A DNA stretch of 64,000 nt from Leptolyngbya sp. DLM2.Bin27. GTDB taxonomy: Bacteria > Cyanobacteriota > Cyanobacteriia > Phormidesmidales > Phormidesmidaceae. The stretch covers positions 1-64,000 of the forward strand of contig RECJ01000115.1 of NCBI GenBank assembly GCA_007694115.1, given 5' to 3'. This document shows, piece after piece, positions 38,431 to 48,233 of this stretch. Both the position numbers and the translations under genes were made by a program. The notes under the pieces are model-generated. The model saw only the letters and a program-made list of their open reading frames with translations, ran no database searches and had not been told where the DNA came from. Positions within the stretch are counted from its first letter, which is position 1; every line of letters begins with the position of its first letter.

Positions 38431-38471
38431 CCCCCCAAATGGTATAAATCAGGCAGTCTATATGAACGCGT

Positions 38472-38828
38472 ATGGCTAAAGGTAAATCAAAACCTGGGGC
38501 TAAATCTGGGGCGGGCGACCGCCACGCCTACCGGGAGTTTGGCCCGGCTGACCCGATGGCGCGGGCGGTGCCTGACCGCCCCCCCAACCAGCAGACGGTG
38601 CGGGTGCAGGTGAGCCGCAAGGGGCGCGGCGGCAAAACCGTCACCATTGTCAATGGCTTTCAGCACAGCCCCGATGCGCTCACGGCCCTGGCTAAGCAGC
38701 TCAAGGCCCAGTGCGGCACTGGCGGCACCGCCAAAGACGACGCCATCGAGATTCAGGGCGACCATGCCCAAAAGCTAGTAGATCTGCTGGTAGCCAAGGG
38801 CTATCAGGCTAAACGGAGTGGAGGGTAA
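38472..38828 (+). CDS. Translation initiation factor SUI1/eIF1-like (YciH family)
   Basis: VRVQVSRKGRGGKTVTIVNGFQHSPDALTALAKQLKAQCGTGGTAKDDAIEIQGDHAQKLVDLLVAKGY. Confidence 0.93.
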   Translation: MAKGKSKPGAKSGAGDRHAYREFGPADPMARAVPDRPPNQQTVRVQVSRKGRGGKTVTIVNGFQHSPDALTALAKQLKAQCGTGGTAKDDAIEIQGDHAQKLVDLLVAKGYQAKRSGG

Positions 38829-38836
38829 GCATCAAC

Positions 38837-39814
38837 ATGATTGATGGAATTGATCAACTTGTTTCTCTATATGGGGGGCAAGACAATTTTGTAGAAGCAT
38901 TTATAGAAAGCACATTATTTATCCCTCCAGAAATTGTTCAGTCGAGGAATGCTGAAATAGTTGATCTTTATCGATCTGGGGGCAAGCTACCGATTCGGTA
39001 CTCGCCTTCTCACCATGAAGTTTTAGGCATTCAGAATAAAGCAGAAGCGATTACCCTGACTAGGCACCAAAAAACATGCTTGCCAAAGTATCCAGCTTTT
39101 AATATAAAAATTGACAATGATGGTAATCATGAAAATAGACGTCAAATCAAACTTCGTCTAAATCAAACTATTAGTCTTGGGAAGAATAGTTCTGTCAAGA
39201 ATTATATTATCTCCCACGTTTGGGGATTGGCATCTCACCCCTTATTTTTTTCTTCGCTTTGGAATATTGTTTTAGTTCCAGCACACTTTAACTATTTGAT
39301 GGATAAAGACCCTGACTCCCATGGGGCAGTAGAGCTTGTTAAAGGTACAATCCGAGACCTATGCATTTCTCTATACGAGCCCTACGAAAATCTCATTCCT
39401 CATATCCCTGAGATTGAAGAGTTCAAGGGCTTTTTAAAGGCTAACTCCGACTTCCCCAAACACAAAGAATACATTGTTAATTTTTTAACTTCAGGCGGTA
39501 TCGAAAGACGCCGGAATGATCTATTTATTTCGGAGGATGAAGGGCGATCGCTCAAAGAACTTCTTGGATCAATCGGAAAGAAATTTTTTCTGGATAACTA
39601 TTCTGCCTATGCAAACGGAGAAGATCTGACGGAGTTAATCCCATTGGGAATGTATACTTACAACTCACTCCAATCAAGAATAAGCAAGTTAAAGAGAATT
39701 TTCAAGGAAGACCTCAATGTCAAAGCCTTGATCTATATTGTAGAAAGTGAAAATTCAAAGTTAGATAGAAGTTCGCTTGATTTGGCAAAAGAATTGCTGG
39801 AAGTGGCTAGGTAA
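38837..39814 (+). CDS. Hypothetical protein, AT-rich, possible HNH-like nuclease
   Basis: 325 aa uninterrupted ORF of markedly lower GC than neighbours; internal ISHVWGLASHPLFFSSLWNIVLVPAHFNYLMDK resembles a His...Asn-rich HNH-type core. Confidence 0.65.
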   Translation: MIDGIDQLVSLYGGQDNFVEAFIESTLFIPPEIVQSRNAEIVDLYRSGGKLPIRYSPSHHEVLGIQNKAEAITLTRHQKTCLPKYPAFNIKIDNDGNHENRRQIKLRLNQTISLGKNSSVKNYIISHVWGLASHPLFFSSLWNIVLVPAHFNYLMDKDPDSHGAVELVKGTIRDLCISLYEPYENLIPHIPEIEEFKGFLKANSDFPKHKEYIVNFLTSGGIERRRNDLFISEDEGRSLKELLGSIGKKFFLDNYSAYANGEDLTELIPLGMYTYNSLQSRISKLKRIFKEDLNVKALIYIVESENSKLDRSSLDLAKELLEVAR

Positions 39815-39851
39815 GAGAGATGGTTCAGGATGAGATCGCTAGGAGAACTAA

Positions 39852-41915
39852 ATGAAGGTTGATCGGATAAATCTTTATGGCCTTTTTAGGCTGCTGACCT
39901 GCTTTTTGGTGTCTTTAGGCTTAACTTTTGCCACTCATGGGCTGTCACCACTGCATTTGGTCGCCAATGCAGCGACACCGTTTGCTGCTACTACTGCAAT
40001 TCAAGCTGCTCCTAAGCAAATTCTCCCCAGCGGTAACGAAGTTCCCACTCTTCCACCGCCGATCATTCCCACCGACATTCAAACCCACTGGACCAAAGAC
40101 TGTATTACTGGCCTGGCCCAGGCGAGAATGCTGACCCCAGACCGCAGCGGGCGGTTTTATCCCGACGAGGCCATTCTCTGGGGCGACTATGTGGCTCTGC
40201 TCAACCAAATTTCGCCGCCGGGGCCAGCGCCGAACTGGGCCAACCCGCTGGAGCGAGCGCTCGGGGCCACTACCGCCCCCACGGTGGCGGCCCACTACCC
40301 CGACCAATACTTTCAGCCCGATCGCCCCCTGGTGCGGGCCGAGGCCATCATGGCCCTGGCCACCAAGCTGGGCGGCAGCTACCAGATTGCCGCCAACACC
40401 TTGATCAACGCCAGCCTAGAGGATGGCCGTCAGGTGCCTGGGTACGCCCGTGAGGGAGTGGCCAGCGCCCTGACCCTAGGCGTGGTGGTCAACTATCCCC
40501 AGGGCAATCGCCTCAACCCTACCCAGCGCCTGACTCGGGGCGAAGCCGCTGCCCTGCTGTGTCGGGCAGCGCCCAATCCGGCCCTGCGGCGATGGATCGA
40601 CCCGGCCTGGGTTGCCCAGGCGCAAACCCCCGCTGTGGCTGCGCCCGCCCGCGAAACTCGCGGTGTGTGGCTGACCAACATCGACAGCCAGGTACTGTTC
40701 TCAACTGAGGCGCTGGAGACGGCGGTGAATCGCCTGGCCGACCTCAACTTCAACACCCTCTACCCCGTGGTGTGGAACTATGGCCACACCCTCTACCCCA
40801 GCGCCACGGCCAAGCGCGAGCTGGGGGTGAGCCAGCATTTGATGGGCGATCTGCGCGCCCCAGGCCCAGCCAGCGAGAGCGATCGCGACATGATGCAGGA
40901 GGCGATCGACTTTGGCCACGCCCGGGGCATGGCGGTGGTGCCCTGGTTTGAGTTTGGCTTTATGGCCCCGGCCAACTACGAGCTGTACCGCCGCCACCCC
41001 GACTGGTTTACCCAAAAGCGAGTAGAGCCAGCCCCCGCTGCCCCTCGCCGCAGCGGCCAGCTTGGCGAGGGGGTGGGGCTCACGGCGATGGATCAGGCCA
41101 AAACCAGCGACCTGGCCCGCGAAAAGCACCGGGCCGACCAGCAGCTGGCCCAAGTGGATGAGTTTTTGCCCGACGATGCCCCGGTCGATGACCCCGGTAT
41201 CTGGATGGAGGGCAACCGTATTCCCCGCCGCTGGATGAACCCCTTTCACCCCCAGGTGCAAAAGTTTCAGCTGGAGCTGATCAACGACCTGGTGAGCAAC
41301 TACGAGGTCGACGGCTTTCAGTTTGACGACCACCTGGGCCTGCCGGTCGACTTTGGCTACGACCCCTACACGATCAACCTCTACCGGGCCGAGCACGGCG
41401 GTCGCGTGCCCCCCAACAACCCCCAAGACGCCGAGTGGGTGGCCTGGCGGGCCAACAAAATCTCTGACTTTTTGGCCGAGGTTTACAAGCTGGTCAAGGC
41501 CCGCCGCCCCAACGCGGTGATGTCGATTTCGCCCAACCCCTATCCCTTTGCCTACGTCAACTATCTGCAAGACTGGCCCGAGTGGGTCAACCGGGGCATT
41601 GTCGATGAGCTGGTGGTGCAGATCTACCGCAGCGACCAAAACCGTTTTATGTGGGAGATGAACAAGCCCTCGATTCAGGCGGCGCGGCGCAAAATTCCGG
41701 TTAGCGTTGGCATCCTCAGCGGGCTGCGGGCCGCCCCGGTGAAGATGGACTTTATTGCTGACCAAATGGCGGCGGTGCGCGATCGCACCTACGCCGGTAT
41801 GGCGTTCTTCTTCTACGAGTCGCTGTGGATTCCGCCGCCGCCCGAGACCGCTGCCCAGCGGGTCGAAACCCTAGGCCAGGCCTTTGCCACCACGGCCCTC
41901 CGGGCCAGCCGCTAG
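39852..41915 (+). CDS. Family 10-like glycosyl hydrolase (GHL10/DUF187) with N-terminal SLH-like domains
   Basis: RGVWLTNIDSQVLFSTEALETAVNRLADLNFNTLYPVVWN...GFQFDDHLGLP; N-terminal SLH-like segments (IQTHWTKDCITGLAQARMLTPDRSGRFYPDEAILWGDYVALL). Confidence 0.92.
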   Translation: MKVDRINLYGLFRLLTCFLVSLGLTFATHGLSPLHLVANAATPFAATTAIQAAPKQILPSGNEVPTLPPPIIPTDIQTHWTKDCITGLAQARMLTPDRSGRFYPDEAILWGDYVALLNQISPPGPAPNWANPLERALGATTAPTVAAHYPDQYFQPDRPLVRAEAIMALATKLGGSYQIAANTLINASLEDGRQVPGYAREGVASALTLGVVVNYPQGNRLNPTQRLTRGEAAALLCRAAPNPALRRWIDPAWVAQAQTPAVAAPARETRGVWLTNIDSQVLFSTEALETAVNRLADLNFNTLYPVVWNYGHTLYPSATAKRELGVSQHLMGDLRAPGPASESDRDMMQEAIDFGHARGMAVVPWFEFGFMAPANYELYRRHPDWFTQKRVEPAPAAPRRSGQLGEGVGLTAMDQAKTSDLAREKHRADQQLAQVDEFLPDDAPVDDPGIWMEGNRIPRRWMNPFHPQVQKFQLELINDLVSNYEVDGFQFDDHLGLPVDFGYDPYTINLYRAEHGGRVPPNNPQDAEWVAWRANKISDFLAEVYKLVKARRPNAVMSISPNPYPFAYVNYLQDWPEWVNRGIVDELVVQIYRSDQNRFMWEMNKPSIQAARRKIPVSVGILSGLRAAPVKMDFIADQMAAVRDRTYAGMAFFFYESLWIPPPPETAAQRVETLGQAFATTALRASR

Positions 41916-41946
41916 GCAGACCCAGCCAGCCGCTAGGCAGACCCAG
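41905..41946. repeat. 21-bp perfect tandem duplication spanning the stop codon
   Basis: ccagccgctaggcagacccag x2. Confidence 0.95.
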
Positions 41947-41985
41947 TAGGATAACAAAGCGCCTTCAACCCATCATTGCTCCCCT

Positions 41986-42258
41986 ATGACGCCTGACCCC
42001 GCTCCCCGAGACCAGCCCCCCCAGGGCATGAGTACCGAAAAATATGCCCGGCTCAAGGCCGAGGCCCAGGCTCCCTATCGGGGGCTGCGTAAGTTTATCT
42101 ACGGGGCCGTAGGGGCCTCGGGGGCAATCGGGGCGGTGACGTTTTTTACCCAGCTGCTGGCCGGGCGCGACGTGGGCAATGCGCTGCCCAACCTGGGCGT
42201 GCAGCTAGGGGTAATTGCCGTCGTCGTGGTTTTATTTCGCTTGGAGAAAAAAGACTAG
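41986..42258 (+). CDS. DUF3493 domain-containing protein
   Basis: YARLKAEAQAPYRGLRKFIYGAVGASGAIGAVTFFTQLLAGRDVGNALPNLGVQLGVIAVVVVLFRLEKKD. Confidence 0.88.
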   Translation: MTPDPAPRDQPPQGMSTEKYARLKAEAQAPYRGLRKFIYGAVGASGAIGAVTFFTQLLAGRDVGNALPNLGVQLGVIAVVVVLFRLEKKD

Positions 42259-42335
42259 GGTGCCTCCATTCAGCTGTGGCTACTGGTTTTGAGCCAGCAT
42301 GATAGGGTGATCATGCCCCCAATCGCCGAGCCGTT

Positions 42336-44384
42336 ATGACCAATCGCCTGGCCGATTCCTCCAGTCTCTACCTGCGGAAACACGCCGAAAACCCGATCGA
42401 CTGGTGGCCCTGGTGCGACGAGGCCCTGGGGCAGGCCAGCCGCGATGACAAACCAATTTTTCTGTCGATTGGCTACTCTAGCTGCCACTGGTGCACGGTG
42501 ATGGAGGGCGAGGCGTTTTCTGACGATGCGATCGCAGCCTACCTCAACGCCAACTTTATTCCGATCAAGGTCGACCGCGAAGAGCGACCCGATCTCGACA
42601 GCATCTACATGCAGGCACTGCAAATGCTGACGGGTCAGGGGGGCTGGCCGCTCAACGTGGTGCTGCATCCGGTCACACAGGTGCCCTTCTACGGCGGCAC
42701 CTACTTTCCTTTAGAGCCAAAGTATGGGCGGCCCGGCTTCTTGCAGGTGCTCAACGCCCTGCGCCAGTTCTACGACGAGGAGAAAGCGCGGCTGAGCGAA
42801 ATCACCGAGACAGTGATCGGCAACCTGCACCAGGGGGTGCAGCTGTCGGCAGCCCCGACGGTGCCCTCGACGGCGGTGCTCACCGCTGGGCTGACGACCA
42901 ACGCCCAACTGCTCCTGCCCAAGGATCAGGGCACCTGCTTTCCGATGATTCCCTACGCCGGGGCGGTGCTGGGCGGGGGGCGCTTTGATCTGGAGCTAGA
43001 CCTGGCCCATCTGTGCGGCCAGCGGGGGCGAGATCTGGCCCTGGGCGGCATCTACGACCACGTGGGCGGCGGCTTTCACCGCTACACCGTCGACCCCACC
43101 TGGACGGTGCCCCACTTTGAAAAGATGCTCTACGACAACGGCCTGATCGTAGAGTATCTGGCCGATCTCTGGGCCAGCGGGCAGCGAGAACCAGCCTTTG
43201 AGCGGGCGATCGCCCTCACCCACACCTGGCTGCGCCGCGAGCTGACTGGGCCGGGGGGCTACTTCTACGCTGCCCAGGATGCCGACAACTTTGTCACCGC
43301 CAGCGACGCCGAACCCGAGGAAGGAGCATTCTACGCCTGGCCCTACAAAATTCTAGAATCGGCCCTGAGGGCTGACCAGCTACAAGAGCTGACCGAAGCC
43401 TTTACCGTCACCCCAGCAGGCAACTTTGAGGGCCAGATCGTGCTGCAACGCCGTCACCCCGGCCCCCTCTCCAGGGCGGTGACAGTGGCTCTAGATCAGC
43501 TGTTCACCCTCCGCTACGGCACCCCGGCAGCCGAGCTAGCGACCTTCCCGCCTGCGACCAGCAACCAGGTGGCCAAAACCCACGGCTGGCCGGGGCGGAT
43601 TCCCCCGGTCACCGACACCAAGCTGATCGTGGCCTGGAACAGCCTGATGATCTCAGGTTTGGCCCAGGCGGCGATCGCCCTGCAAAACCCCGACTATCTG
43701 GCCACGGCGGTGCGGGCAGCCGAGTATATTCGCCAGCACCAGTGGGTCGGCAGCCGTCTGCACCGGCTGGGCTACGACGGCACCCCCCAGGTGCTGGCCC
43801 AGTCAGAGGACTACGCCCTGCTGATCAAAGCCTGCCTCGACCTGCACCAGGCCAATGTGGTGGGGCTAGGTCCCGCCGCCGCAACCGACTGGCTGACGCT
43901 GGCGATCTCCATCCAGCAGGAGTTTGACCACTGGCTTTGGAGTGCCGACCAGGGGGGCTACTTTAGCGCCCCCACCGACAGCGGCGAGGCGCTGCTGGTG
44001 CAGGAGCGCCCCTACCAAGACAATGCCACCCCGGCGGCCAATGGGGTGGCGGTGGCCAACCTCGTCCGCCTCGCCCTGCTCACCGACAATTTAGACTATT
44101 TAGACCGGGCCGATCGCACCCTGCAAGCCTTTGGCACCGTGATCGAGCAGCTGCCCCGCGCCTGCCCCAGCCTGCTAGCCGGGCTGAACTGGTTCCACCA
44201 CGGCACGGTGGTCAAAGCTACAGCAGCGGCGATCGCCGACCTAGCCATCGAGTATTGGCCCACCACCGTCTTCACCCTCAGCCCAGACCTGCCCGCCGGA
44301 GCCGTGGGCATGGTCTGTCGCGGCACCAAATGCCTAGCCGTGGCGAACTCTGTAGACCAACTGCGCCAACAGCTCCAACCATAA
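42336..44384 (+). CDS. Thioredoxin domain-containing protein (YyaL/SPATA20 family, DUF255)
   Basis: MTNRLADSSSLYLRKHAENPIDWWPWCDEAL...SIGYSSCHWCTVMEGEAFSDDAIAAYLN. Confidence 0.96.
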   Translation: MTNRLADSSSLYLRKHAENPIDWWPWCDEALGQASRDDKPIFLSIGYSSCHWCTVMEGEAFSDDAIAAYLNANFIPIKVDREERPDLDSIYMQALQMLTGQGGWPLNVVLHPVTQVPFYGGTYFPLEPKYGRPGFLQVLNALRQFYDEEKARLSEITETVIGNLHQGVQLSAAPTVPSTAVLTAGLTTNAQLLLPKDQGTCFPMIPYAGAVLGGGRFDLELDLAHLCGQRGRDLALGGIYDHVGGGFHRYTVDPTWTVPHFEKMLYDNGLIVEYLADLWASGQREPAFERAIALTHTWLRRELTGPGGYFYAAQDADNFVTASDAEPEEGAFYAWPYKILESALRADQLQELTEAFTVTPAGNFEGQIVLQRRHPGPLSRAVTVALDQLFTLRYGTPAAELATFPPATSNQVAKTHGWPGRIPPVTDTKLIVAWNSLMISGLAQAAIALQNPDYLATAVRAAEYIRQHQWVGSRLHRLGYDGTPQVLAQSEDYALLIKACLDLHQANVVGLGPAAATDWLTLAISIQQEFDHWLWSADQGGYFSAPTDSGEALLVQERPYQDNATPAANGVAVANLVRLALLTDNLDYLDRADRTLQAFGTVIEQLPRACPSLLAGLNWFHHGTVVKATAAAIADLAIEYWPTTVFTLSPDLPAGAVGMVCRGTKCLAVANSVDQLRQQLQP

Positions 44385-44401
44385 GCCCCACCCCACCACC
44401 C

Positions 44402-45586
44402 ATGCCCCACCACCCCGCCCTACACCAGGCGCTGCGCGATCGCATCCAATCCGCCCCCCAAGGCCGCATCTCCTTTGCCGAGTTTATGGATCTGGCCCTC
44501 TACCACCCCCAGGGGGGCTACTACACCACCAAAGAAGCGGTGCTAGGGCACCAGGGCGATTTTGTGACCTCAGCTCACCTGGGCCATGACTTTGGCGAAC
44601 TGCTGGCTGTCCAGTTTGCCGAGATGTGGCAGCACTTGGGCTGTCCCCAGCCTTTTTTGCTGGTGGAAATGGGGGCGGGCCAGGGGCTAATAGCTGCCGA
44701 TGTGTTGGGTGCCCTGCAAAACCATTTTCCGGCCTGCTTTGCCGCCCTCAGCTACCAAATTGTCGAAAAATCTGACCGACTGCGGGTTGCCCAGCAAGAC
44801 CATCTCGCCCCCTGGGCCGGGCGGGTGGCCTGGGTGACGCTGGCCGACATCGCCGACGACAGCATTACCGGCTGCTGGTTTACCAACGAGTTGGTCGACG
44901 CCCTGCCCGTCCACCAGGTGGTAATGACCGCAGCGGGTCTCCAGGAGGTCTACGTCACCCTGGCTGACAGCGCAGACCCTCTCCTGCAGGAGGTGGTAGA
45001 TACCCCTTCGACGCCGCGACTGGCCGACTACTTTGCCTTTGTGGGCATCGACCTGGCCGACCCCCAGTACGCCCCCGGCTACCGCACCGAAGTGCACCTG
45101 GCCGCTTTGGACTGGATGAAAACCGTCGCCACCAAGCTGCGCCAGGGCTACGTGCTCACCGTCGACTACGGCTACCCCGCCAGCCGCTACTACAGCCGCG
45201 CCCGAGCCCAGGGCACAATCCAGTGCTACTACCACCACGCCCACCACGACAACCCCTACAGCCACCTGGGCCACCAAGACATCACCGCCCACGTCAACTT
45301 CACCGCCCTAGAGCGCCAGGGCGAGCGCTGCGGCTTAGACACCCTGGGGGCCACCCAGCAGGGCATGTTTTTGATGGCGCTGGGGTTAGGCGATCGCATC
45401 GCCGCCCTGGGACAGATCCAGGCCAGCGACCCCGCCACCGTCAATCTGGCCATTCAGCGGCGCGACCGGCTGCACCAGTTGATCAACCCCATGGGGCTAG
45501 GGAATTTTGTCGTGCTGGTGCAGGGCAAGGGGCTGACCGCCACCGCCAGGGTGCTCAAGGGGCTGACGGTGCCGCCGCTGATGTGA
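44402..45586 (+). CDS. Class I SAM-dependent methyltransferase (MidA/NDUFAF7 family)
   Basis: ISFAEFMDLALYHPQGGYYTTKEAVLGHQGDFVTSAHLGHDFGELLA; VEMGAGQG; GCWFTNELVDALPVHQV; VDYGYPASRYY. Confidence 0.94.
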   Translation: MPHHPALHQALRDRIQSAPQGRISFAEFMDLALYHPQGGYYTTKEAVLGHQGDFVTSAHLGHDFGELLAVQFAEMWQHLGCPQPFLLVEMGAGQGLIAADVLGALQNHFPACFAALSYQIVEKSDRLRVAQQDHLAPWAGRVAWVTLADIADDSITGCWFTNELVDALPVHQVVMTAAGLQEVYVTLADSADPLLQEVVDTPSTPRLADYFAFVGIDLADPQYAPGYRTEVHLAALDWMKTVATKLRQGYVLTVDYGYPASRYYSRARAQGTIQCYYHHAHHDNPYSHLGHQDITAHVNFTALERQGERCGLDTLGATQQGMFLMALGLGDRIAALGQIQASDPATVNLAIQRRDRLHQLINPMGLGNFVVLVQGKGLTATARVLKGLTVPPLM

Positions 45587-45590
45587 ACCA

Positions 45591-45652
45591 ATACGACATC
45601 CCGCCTAGCTACCCCCGATTGGTTGGGGGCAAACGGTTGTTTGCCCCTACGG
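45591..45652. repeat. Family M1 element, truncated copy D, ending inside the mobA 3' end
   Basis: ATACGACATCCcgcctagcTACCCCCGATtggttgGGGGCAAACggttGTTTGCCCCtacgg; right half missing. Confidence 0.75.
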
Positions 45653-46279
45653 AGTAGCCTGCCGCTGCCACTGGGCCAAATCGGTGGGGGTGTTGAGATT
45701 GATCAGCGTGGCCGCTGTTTGTTTGGTTAAGGCAATGGGGGTGACGGGGCGCTGGTTGAGCCAGGGCTGAAACGATCGCCCTCCAGAGTCTATATAGGTC
45801 TGCAAGTCTGCTAGGGCGCTGACCCGGTAAAACCCAGCCAAAGGTTCCCACCGACCCTGGCGCTGGGGCAGGTAGGCCACCGCTTCGGGAGCCACCTCGG
45901 CCAGCTGATCGCGCCACTGGCCCAGCACCGCCGCCGAGAGATTGGGCATGTCGCAGGCCAGCAGCAGCACCCAGTCGGGCACCGGGGCTGCCGCCCTTAG
46001 CTCGCTCAGCGCCTGCCCCAGCGCCACCACCGGGCCGGGCGACCGCTCTGGGTTTAGGGCAGACTGCTCGACCAACACCTTGACCGAAGCGGGCAGCAGG
46101 GGGCGGTAGCGATCGCCCCAGGGGGTGATTACCGTCACCCCATCGGCACAGGCCAAGGCCACCCGGCAGACGCGCTGAATCAGGGTTTCTGCCCCTGGGC
46201 TGAGGGCAATCAGAGCTTTGTCATGGCCCATGCGAGAGCTGCGGCCCCCTGCTAAAATTACGGCGGCCACAGTGGTCAT
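45647..46279 (-). CDS. mobA: Molybdenum cofactor guanylyltransferase
   Basis: VILAGGRSSRMGHDKALIALSPGAETLIQRV; LLACDMPNLSAAVL. Confidence 0.93.
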   Translation of the reverse strand: MTTVAAVILAGGRSSRMGHDKALIALSPGAETLIQRVCRVALACADGVTVITPWGDRYRPLLPASVKVLVEQSALNPERSPGPVVALGQALSELRAAAPVPDWVLLLACDMPNLSAAVLGQWRDQLAEVAPEAVAYLPQRQGRWEPLAGFYRVSALADLQTYIDSGGRSFQPWLNQRPVTPIALTKQTAATLINLNTPTDLAQWQRQATP

Positions 46280-46340
46280 TGCCAGTCCTCGCCATTAATC
46301 ATTTTATTCACCCCCGATTCAGAAGGGCGAACGCAAAGCG

Positions 46341-47072
46341 TCATAGCTTGCGCGGGATGATTGCCCCCTGGGCAACTTTACGCAGCCGGGCGGTGTCGGC
46401 CCAGGCCAGCCCCTTAAAAAAATAAATCACGGCGGTGAGAAACGCCAGACCCATGTAAAACAGCCGAATGCCCCAGCCTGCCCCATCAAAGATCATCGAA
46501 AATACCCCCGGCTGAATGCCGCTGAAGCGGGTCAGCTCTGAGCGAAACCACTTCTGGTCTTCGACCATGCGCTGAAGCTCAGCGACATTGGCGGGCAAAA
46601 TCGGCATCCGGGTGGTGGTGGTGTAGTGGCCCCAAAACCCGCTGTTGCCGCCCTCGCGTTCGAGCGCCTGGTTGGCCAGGACAGTGATCTCGTCACGGGT
46701 CAGATCAGACTCGGCGGTGAGCTGGTTAATCCACAGGTGGTAACGCAGCCAGTAGCTGCTAAAGAAAACCAGGGGTAGCACCACTAGCAGGGCGATCGCC
46801 TTGATGCCGGTCGAGGTTTTGGTTGACAGATGGCGGCTGGCCCCACCCACCCCAAAACCCAAAAACGCAAACAGCACAATCACGCTCAGCTCAACAATCT
46901 CTAAGCTTTTAAGCCAGCCCCCGACAATGGGAATGGAGTGCAAAAATACCTCCCCGGCCCAGGTCACCAAAAACCTAGCGCCAATCACGGCAGCGGTGAT
47001 GGCAACAACCGTGAGTAAATATTGGGGGATATGGGCCGAAGGGCGCGGGGTGGGCATAGTTGGGGCTGGCAA
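46341..47072 (-). CDS. Hypothetical membrane protein
   Basis: 243 aa ORF with four TM segments; strong protein-like composition. Confidence 0.75.
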   Translation of the reverse strand: MPAPTMPTPRPSAHIPQYLLTVVAITAAVIGARFLVTWAGEVFLHSIPIVGGWLKSLEIVELSVIVLFAFLGFGVGGASRHLSTKTSTGIKAIALLVVLPLVFFSSYWLRYHLWINQLTAESDLTRDEITVLANQALEREGGNSGFWGHYTTTTRMPILPANVAELQRMVEDQKWFRSELTRFSGIQPGVFSMIFDGAGWGIRLFYMGLAFLTAVIYFFKGLAWADTARLRKVAQGAIIPRKL

Positions 47073-47116
47073 AAACGGTGGGAGGCGACGATTCCCCTAA
47101 TAATAATGCCGGGCCA

Positions 47117-47145
47117 ATGATCTGCCATGATCTGCCATGATCTGC
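47117..47145. repeat. 10-bp tandem repeat (about 3 units, atgatctgcc)
   Basis: atgatctgccatgatctgccatgatctgc. Confidence 0.9.
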
Positions 47146-47179
47146 GTTTGCTCTAGAGCCAGCAATGTTGGGGGCTAGC

Positions 47180-48232
47180 TCAGCCCGGCTGGAGGGTGGC
47201 AAGGCGGTCGGGGGCAACCATGCCCTGCTCGGTCACAATCGCCGTGATCAGCCCAGCCGGGGTCACATCCGAGGCGGGGTTATAAAACTCTGCGCCGTTG
47301 GGAGAGGTGACGCGATCGCCCAGGCGGTAAATCTCCTCGGGGGGGTGCTCGGCTATGGTCATGGCGTCGCCGCTGGCCACGGCAGTATCAATGGTTGAAA
47401 CCGAAGCCGCCACCACAAAGGGAATGCTGTGGGCCTGGGCCAGCACCGCCAGGCTGTAGGTGCCAATTTTGCTCAGGGTGTCGCCGTTGGCCGCAATCCG
47501 ATCGGCCCCCGCCAGCACCGCGTGGATCAGCCCTTTCTGCATGCAGTGGGCGGCCATGCTGTCGGTCACCACCGTCACCGGAATGCTCTCCTGCACACAT
47601 TCCCAGGCGGTGAGGCGTGACCCCTGTAGGGTGGGGCGGGTTTCGGCGGCGTAGACCCGCTCTAGGCGGCCCGCCTGCCACAGCGATCGCATAATCCCCA
47701 GCGAGGTGCCGTAGCCCGAGGTGGCCAGCGCCCCGTGGTTGCAGTGGGTCAGCACCGTCAGCCGGGCCGGGGTCTGGGGCAGCGCCCCCAGGCCATAGTC
47801 GCCAATCGCCTGACAGAGGGTAAAGTCGTCGCGCTGCATGGTCTGAGCCTGGGCCAGCAGCCGCTGCCGCAGGGTCTCAATCGGCGCATCGGCATGGTGC
47901 ACCACCGCCAGCATTTGATCGACCGCCCAGCGCAGATGGGCCTTGTCGGGCCGGGTCTGCTTAAACTGCTCGCCAATCGCTTCAATCCGCTCCCAAAAGG
48001 CCGTGGGGTCATCGGTGCGAATTTCGTTCGCCCCCAGATATAACCCGTAGGCCGCCGCCAAGCCCAGGGCCGAGCCGCCCTGGACAATGCCAGATCGCAG
48101 CGATCGCACCACATCTTCACAGCGGCGAATCGCCACAATGTTGTAGCGCTCCGGCAGCTGCCGCTGGTCAATCAGCACCAGGTGGTCGTCTTGCCAGCGC
48201 ACCGGGTAAACCTGGGTCTCGCTAGAAGCCAT
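47180..48232 (-). CDS. mtnA: S-methyl-5-thioribose-1-phosphate isomerase
   Basis: LTHCNHGALATSGYGTSLGIMRSLWQAGRLERVYAAETRPTLQGSRLTAWEC; VLAGADRIAANGDTLSKIGTYSLAVLA. Confidence 0.96.
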   Translation of the reverse strand: MASSETQVYPVRWQDDHLVLIDQRQLPERYNIVAIRRCEDVVRSLRSGIVQGGSALGLAAAYGLYLGANEIRTDDPTAFWERIEAIGEQFKQTRPDKAHLRWAVDQMLAVVHHADAPIETLRQRLLAQAQTMQRDDFTLCQAIGDYGLGALPQTPARLTVLTHCNHGALATSGYGTSLGIMRSLWQAGRLERVYAAETRPTLQGSRLTAWECVQESIPVTVVTDSMAAHCMQKGLIHAVLAGADRIAANGDTLSKIGTYSLAVLAQAHSIPFVVAASVSTIDTAVASGDAMTIAEHPPEEIYRLGDRVTSPNGAEFYNPASDVTPAGLITAIVTEQGMVAPDRLATLQPG

Positions 48233-48233
48233 G

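Noticed and set aside
40701-41765. Minus-strand ORF of 354 aa antisense to the glycosyl hydrolase
   Set aside because: His/Gly/Val-rich shadow ORF opposite a clearly recognisable gene; typical artefact in GC-rich DNA.
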